From the NCBI GenBank assembly GCA_964349675.1, contig CAYGHD010000023.1, positions 1 through 9,317 of the forward strand: 9,317 nucleotides of DNA, written 5' to 3'. The DNA is from GWA1-54-10 sp964349675. GTDB taxonomy: Bacteria > Patescibacteriota > Minisyncoccia > Phycocordibacterales > SBAW01. Below, in pieces: positions 6,480 to 9,317 of the stretch; the stretch's first letter is position 1, and the number at the start of each line of letters is the position of its first letter. A model generated the notes under the pieces. That model was not told where the DNA came from. It did no database searches and was given only the letters and a program-made list of their open reading frames with translations. Both the position numbers and the translations under genes were made by a program.

Positions 6480-6488
6480 TTAATACCA
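6480..6488 (-). promoter_or_regulatory. Extended -10 promoter of yjjX
   Basis: The minus strand reads TGG-TATTAA, with exactly 7 nt (AGCTTTT) between it and the ATG at 6472. This predicts a leaderless mRNA and supports that ATG over the upstream GTG. No -35 box is evident. Confidence 0.5.
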
Positions 6489-6580
6489 ACTATGGTAGCA
6501 AGAAAGCCAGTCTTGTAAACACTCACTCTGGGCTCATAACCTCTCCTAGCGGCTCGGCAACATCTCGAATGACCATCAAT

Positions 6581-6651
6581 TTGTGATCACAAGTCAATTT
6601 TGCCCGACAAAATTGCTCGCGATCCCGGCTCGCGGTTTTGCAAGTGCAAAA
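6581..6651. repeat. Cluster of small palindromes in the gap between yjjX and tRNA-Ala
   Basis: Three perfect inverted repeats lie close together: TTGTGATCACAA (6581-6592, no loop), AATTTTG-CCCGA-CAAAATT (6596-6614) and TTTTGCA-AG-TGCAAAA (6636-6651). A direct repeat GCTCGCG (6615-6621 and 6628-6634) lies between them. The 240-nt stretch 6473-6712 has no credible gene. The cluster may be an old mobile or repetitive element, or transcript-end structures. Confidence 0.6.
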
Positions 6652-6664
6652 CATCGCTCCGCCT

Positions 6665-6716
6665 TCCACAAAAGCAGAAAACCTGCCGCAGGGCAGGTAT
6701 TTCTGACTTTTGTGGA
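6665..6716 (-). terminator. Long hairpin overlapping the tRNA-Ala 3' end, probable terminator
   Basis: 23 paired bases with two single-base bulges: outer arm TCCACAAAAG (6665-6674) with CTTTTGTGGA (6707-6716), middle CAGAAA/TTTCTG, inner ACCTGCC (6681-6687) with GGCAGGT (6692-6698), loop GCAG. On the minus strand the inner GC-rich stem is followed by TTTTCTGCTTTT, which is terminator-like. The outer arm includes the discriminator base and the last three acceptor bases of tRNA-Ala. Confidence 0.65.
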
Positions 6717-6785
6717 CCCTACCGGGATCGAACCGGTCACCTCCTCATTGCAAATGAGGCGCTCTACCAAATGAGCTAAGGGCCC
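6713..6785 (-). tRNA. tRNA-Ala (anticodon TGC)
   Basis: 73 nt cloverleaf: acceptor GGGCCCT/AGGGTCC with one G-T pair at position 3, D arm GCTC...GAGC, anticodon stem CCTCA/TGAGG with loop TTTGCAA (anticodon TGC), T arm ACCGG-TTCGATC-CCGGT, discriminator A. The CCA is not encoded (CAA follows). The G-T pair is at 3-70, the classical alanine identity element. Its 3' end is shared with a long hairpin. Confidence 0.97.
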
Positions 6786-6803
6786 AATTTCTACAACAAT
6801 ACT

Positions 6804-6832
6804 ACTGTACCGCTACTTTCCTATTTTATCAA
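6804..6832 (-). promoter_or_regulatory. Sigma70-type promoter of tRNA-Ala
   Basis: The minus strand has TTGATA (6827-6832, 5 of 6 to the -35 consensus), a 17-nt spacer and TACAGT (6804-6809, 4 of 6 to the -10). The end of the -10 lies 18 nt before the tRNA 5' end, giving a leader of about 12 nt. Confidence 0.55.
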
Positions 6833-6885
6833 TTTTTGCTGCCAAGATATATCCTCTATATTGCCTTCGCGCGAGAAAAACAAAA

Positions 6886-7227
6886 CTACCGTTTTATTTT
6901 GTCAATCTTGCTCGCCAATATAAAGTCATTCTCCGACAACCCGCCGATGGCGTGCGTCATAAGCTCAACCATCACGTTGCCGTAGGATACGGTCAGGTCG
7001 GGGTGATGCCCTTCCTCTTCAGCCAGCGCAGCAACACTGTTTACAAATACCATTGTCTCTTTAAAGTTTTTAAAGACAAACTGTTTTGCCAACAAATGCG
7101 CGTCGTCAACCAATGCCCAGTCTTCCACCTGCTCAAGCATTGCCTGAGCTTGCACGGGGGTCAAAGGCGGGACATTGCCCTCGCATGGGATGCATCGTTT
7201 ATCTGCCAATGACTCTTTCATATCCAC
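6886..7227 (-). CDS. phhB: Pterin-4a-carbinolamine dehydratase (PCD/DCoH)
   Basis: Dehydrates 4a-hydroxytetrahydrobiopterin when pterin-dependent hydroxylases turn over; cytoplasmic. The 113 residues have the family pattern: CIPCEGNVPPLT near the N-terminus, EGHHPDL (72-78) with the two catalytic histidines, then THAIGGLSENDFILASKID (91-109) with the third histidine. Length is normal (about 95-115). The start is either GTG at 7227 or ATG at 7221, two codons apart; a GATAAT hexamer ending 7 nt before the GTG would favour a leaderless GTG start. It follows ddl with an 8-nt gap and is probably its operon partner. No aromatic amino-acid hydroxylase or biopterin gene is visible, so its real job in this cell is open. 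Confidence 0.93.
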   Translation of the reverse strand: MDMKESLADKRCIPCEGNVPPLTPVQAQAMLEQVEDWALVDDAHLLAKQFVFKNFKETMVFVNSVAALAEEEGHHPDLTVSYGNVMVELMTHAIGGLSENDFILASKIDKIKR

Positions 7228-7235
7228 AAAGTAGA

Positions 7236-8213
7236 TTATCCTCTTTTATGCGTATGAGCAAGGTCGACCACGTGGTCCAAAAACTCGGTCAGGTTGGACC
7301 CAACTGCCCGCAGCGCTTTTGGAAAGAGCGATTCTTTGGTTAGCCCGCACGCAGCAGCACTGTTTACTTCTAAAAAGTAAATGCCCCGCTTTGCCACGAT
7401 AAAGTCTGAGCGCGAATAGTGCGCGAGCCCGAGGCTTTCATGCACCAACTTTGCCGCCGCAGCCAAGGTGTTTTTTTCTGCAGGGGTAAAATTGCCCGGC
7501 ACCCGCTCGATCGTCTCCCCGCCGTACTTTGCATCGTAGGAAAAAAAGCCGTGTTTTTTGGGCGGGATGATCTCGACCGGCAACAGCGCGTACGTTTTTT
7601 CGCCGCGAAAATTGTCGATAACACCCACCGTCGCTTCTTTGCCTTTAATAAACTCCTCAACAATTGCCTTGGGTGCAATCGTAAATGCTTTTTTAAGTCC
7701 TTCAGTGAGCGCGTCTAAACTGTCGGCAATAGTCACCCCAACCGACGAGCCGCCAATAACCGGCTTCACAATCGCTGGATGCGGGAAGGTACGGAATAGA
7801 TTAAACGCAACTTCATCTATATTATCGCGCTCGTCCACCAGCACGCCGTGCGCCACCTGGACGCCGACTTTTGACACCAACTCTTTGGTGCTGTGTTTGT
7901 TAAACGCGACCGCAGAGGTAAACGCATCCGACCCGCTGTACGGCACACCGATAGCTTCTAAAATACGCTGGATCTGGCCGTCTTCGCCATACTCGCCATG
8001 AACGACGTTAAAAGCGACGTCAACACCGCGTAGCGCGCGTTCGGGAGTCATCGCTACCCCATGGAGGTGCCAGTCTCCACCCCGCGATATAAAAATGTCA
8101 CGGGGCTCAAAAAGCTCTGTATTAAGAGACTCAAGTACGGACGCGCCGCTTTTGAGCGAGACTTCATATTCGCTCGACGGCCCACCCCGCAATACCCCAA
8201 CAACTCTGCGCAT
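7236..8213 (-). CDS. ddl: D-alanine--D-alanine ligase
   Basis: Joins two D-Ala using ATP for peptidoglycan precursor synthesis; ATP-grasp enzyme, cytoplasmic. The ATG at 8213 (325 residues) begins with MRRVVGVLRGGPSSEYEVSL, the true family N-terminus; a TTG- or GTG-type upstream extension of 53 residues would overlap uvrC and is unsupported. Motifs: HGEYGEDGQIQ (72-82), GGSSVG (154-159), VEEFIKGKE (185-193), DAKY (227-230, Tyr as in D-Ala-D-Ala rather than D-lactate ligases), SRSDF (267-271) and the metal-binding EVN (282-284). The normally invariant NT.PG(M/L)T after this reads NSAAACGLT, with the Pro lost and two extra residues. It starts 34 nt after uvrC and has its own extended -10. Confidence 0.95.
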   Translation of the reverse strand: MRRVVGVLRGGPSSEYEVSLKSGASVLESLNTELFEPRDIFISRGGDWHLHGVAMTPERALRGVDVAFNVVHGEYGEDGQIQRILEAIGVPYSGSDAFTSAVAFNKHSTKELVSKVGVQVAHGVLVDERDNIDEVAFNLFRTFPHPAIVKPVIGGSSVGVTIADSLDALTEGLKKAFTIAPKAIVEEFIKGKEATVGVIDNFRGEKTYALLPVEIIPPKKHGFFSYDAKYGGETIERVPGNFTPAEKNTLAAAAKLVHESLGLAHYSRSDFIVAKRGIYFLEVNSAAACGLTKESLFPKALRAVGSNLTEFLDHVVDLAHTHKRG

Positions 8214-8221
8214 ATACTCCA

Positions 8222-8230
8222 AGTATACCA
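8222..8230 (-). promoter_or_regulatory. Extended -10 promoter of ddl
   Basis: The minus strand reads TGG-TATACT, very close to consensus, located in the 34-nt uvrC-ddl gap with 8 nt to the ATG at 8213. Transcription would begin at or next to the ATG. A GGAG lies only 3 nt before the ATG, too close for an ideal Shine-Dalgarno. Confidence 0.5.
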
Positions 8231-8247
8231 CTAGGGCAGCGCAAAAG

Positions 8248-9317
8248 TTACACAAGCCCACTGAGGATGCTCCTGCGGCGGCGATGAAAGGCAATAGCAT
8301 AGCGATGCGCCTCGGCGTTTGCCAGCAGAATTTCTTTTTCTCTTCCAGCGGCAGCACCTTGCTCACCCACAATGCCTCTTGGGCGATGTTTATCGTCTTT
8401 TACCACTCCAACAATAGGTATCCCCACCCCAAGCTCACCCAGCACAGCGGCTGCGGCGTTCATTTGCGCTTTTGACCCGTCGACTACAATCAGCCGCGGC
8501 AGCGGCCACTCACTATGCCCAAGCCGTCGAGACAAAATCTCGCGCAAGGCACCGGCATCATCCCCTGCTTTGGTTGAGCGGAGGATAAATTTTCGATATG
8601 CGGCTTTTTGTGGCGCCCCGGCATCAACCACAACCATCACCCCCACTGCAGCACTCCCGCCCAAGTGTGCAGCGTCATACGCCTCGATGCGAGTCTGCAC
8701 TCTGCCCAAATTAGGCTTTCTGTATTCATCTTTAATAAGCGACACATCTTGGATGTGTTTGAGCGCAAACACCTGGCCGCGCAGCGCTGCAGCTGCTTCA
8801 AATTTTTCTTTTTTCGCCAGCAGCCGCATTTCCTTTTCTATATTCTGCAACAATTCTTTTTTCTTGCCTTGGAAAAACAAACTGATGCGGCGTATGATTT
8901 TTGCATATTCTGCCTTAGAAATTTCTCCCGAGCATACCCCCGGGCACAACCCGAGCGATCGGTTAAAACAGGGTTTACAGCTTTTTTTATCAAGGCGTAG
9001 CTTTTCCATATCACAAGGAGTGCACGTGTCACGATACGGAAAAATTTTACGGACGATGCGCAACGCTTCTTTAAGTTGCAGCCCGTGTGGGAATGGGCCA
9101 AAGGCATAGAGTGGCACAAACGTAGTGGAAGAACTTTGAGAGTGGCTCCGCAGCGCGTCGGCGCGAGGACTGAGCGATTTTTCAGCAGAAAAATCGCGTA
9201 CACTCGAAAGGTTGCTTCCACGAAGTGCCTCAAGTTCCTTCCCTCGCACCAACAAGATTCGAGGGAAATCTTCTTTGGTAATAACTACATAGTTAAAACT
9301 TTTGTCGTCTTTAAGGT
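8248..9317 (-). CDS. uvrC: Excinuclease ABC subunit UvrC, N-terminus cut by window edge, no HhH region
   Basis: Nuclease of nucleotide excision repair that makes both incisions. 355 residues are visible, reading in from the right edge with KDDKSFNYVVITKEDFPRIL, the end of the GIY-YIG (3' incision) domain; its catalytic start lies outside. Then come FGPFPHG, a six-cysteine stretch (visible 98, 101, 113, 116, 124, 128; family members bind an Fe-S cluster near here), a UVR coiled-coil domain (about 151-190) and the RNase H-like 5'-incision domain with EAYDAAHLGG (Asp214), VVDGSKAQMNAA (Asp279), KDDKHRP and AHRYAIAFHRRRR (His337). The protein ends there, without the usual HhH region. About 33 extra residues (visible 32-64) precede FGPFPHG and coincide with a palindromic DNA segment. 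Confidence 0.96.
   Translation of the reverse strand, partial: LKDDKSFNYVVITKEDFPRILLVRGKELEALRGSNLSSVRDFSAEKSLSPRADALRSHSQSSSTTFVPLYAFGPFPHGLQLKEALRIVRKIFPYRDTCTPCDMEKLRLDKKSCKPCFNRSLGLCPGVCSGEISKAEYAKIIRRISLFFQGKKKELLQNIEKEMRLLAKKEKFEAAAALRGQVFALKHIQDVSLIKDEYRKPNLGRVQTRIEAYDAAHLGGSAAVGVMVVVDAGAPQKAAYRKFILRSTKAGDDAGALREILSRRLGHSEWPLPRLIVVDGSKAQMNAAAAVLGELGVGIPIVGVVKDDKHRPRGIVGEQGAAAGREKEILLANAEAHRYAIAFHRRRRSILSGLV
9125..9221. repeat. Palindromic in-frame insertion within uvrC
   Basis: Outer imperfect inverted repeats GTGGAAGAACTTT (9125-9137) and AAAGGTTGCTTCCAC (9207-9221) pair over 13 bases with two single-base bulges. Inside lies a perfect hairpin, GCGATTTTT (9174-9182) with AAAAATCGC (9189-9197), loop CAGCAG. 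The segment encodes a Ser/Arg-rich stretch (visible UvrC residues 32-64) absent from E. coli UvrC, where only 8 residues separate the corresponding HRG and FGPFPNG. Resembles Rickettsia-type palindromic elements in concept; no identity to a known family is claimed. Confidence 0.6.

Noticed and set aside
6473..6526. 18-residue GTG-initiated extension of YjjX
   Set aside because: The E. coli homologue begins at the KIVVASKNP block, and a promoter-like element lies inside the extension.
6583..6774. 63-codon plus-strand reading frame ending in PTGIEPVTSSLQMRR
   Set aside because: It runs antisense through tRNA-Ala; this peptide is a well-known false translation of tRNA genes. It also crosses the hairpin and palindromes.
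8214..8372. 53-residue N-terminal extension of Ddl
   Set aside because: It overlaps the 3' end of uvrC, shows no homology, and the family start MRRVVGVLRGG is at 8213 behind a good extended -10.
8372..9109. 245-codon plus-strand frame
   Set aside because: Antisense to uvrC, which has all its motifs; no recognisable domain in the shadow product.
1..9317. UGA recoding (Gly code) as in Gracilibacteria
   Set aside because: All proteins are full-length and intact without reading any TGA, so there is no evidence for recoding despite the absence of TGA stops.
1..9317. CRISPR array, transposase, prophage or defence system
   Set aside because: No regularly spaced repeats, integrase, transposase, Cas, restriction or toxin-antitoxin genes can be recognised in any frame.

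Overview
The window looks like a piece of a Candidate Phyla Radiation (Patescibacteria) genome, most likely a Parcubacteria-type lineage of about 50% GC. This is inferred from the compact gene forms (very short ATP synthase delta, UvrC without its C-terminal helix-hairpin-helix region, minimal subunit c), from a coiled-coil plus lytic transglycosylase protein of a kind I associate with this group, and from genes that mostly lack Shine-Dalgarno sequences. Every gene is on the minus strand except one tiny plus-strand gene. None of the 11 visible stop codons is TGA (6 TAA, 5 TAG, counting protein genes with a visible end), yet no gene reads through TGA, so the code appears standard.

Layout, left to right (minus-strand transcription runs right to left). 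1-2821: the front of an F1Fo ATP synthase operon in the order atpB-atpE-atpF-atpH-atpA, with atpA running off the left edge. 2822-3084: a spacer with a probable overlapping divergent promoter and a short secreted DUF5667-like gene on the plus strand. 3085-4446: a secreted coiled-coil lytic transglycosylase. 4501-4968: a TspO/MBR membrane protein. 5019-5167: tandem tRNA-Val(CAC) and tRNA-Pro(CGG), two bases apart. 5251-5805: a membrane-anchored protein with a LemA-like C-terminus and a clear terminator. 5945-6472: a YjjX-type inosine/xanthosine triphosphatase that is clearly AT-richer than its surroundings. 6473-6712: a gene-free stretch full of palindromes. 6713-6785: tRNA-Ala(TGC). 6886-9317: phhB (pterin-carbinolamine dehydratase), ddl (D-Ala-D-Ala ligase) and uvrC, the last running off the right edge.

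The genes fall into housekeeping groups: energy coupling (ATP synthase), cell-wall synthesis and remodelling (Ddl, transglycosylase), nucleotide-pool cleaning and DNA repair (YjjX, UvrC) and translation (three tRNAs). Three genes (transglycosylase, yjjX, ddl) have a TGGTAT-type extended -10 element ending 7-8 nt before the start codon, which predicts leaderless transcripts.

The most interesting observation is in uvrC: about 33 extra residues between the nuclease-domain core and the conserved FGPFPHG motif are encoded by a segment bounded by imperfect inverted repeats with a perfect 9-bp hairpin inside. This is what an in-frame palindromic element inserted into a protein gene would look like. 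A second strong structure is a 23-bp hairpin that overlaps the 3' end of tRNA-Ala.
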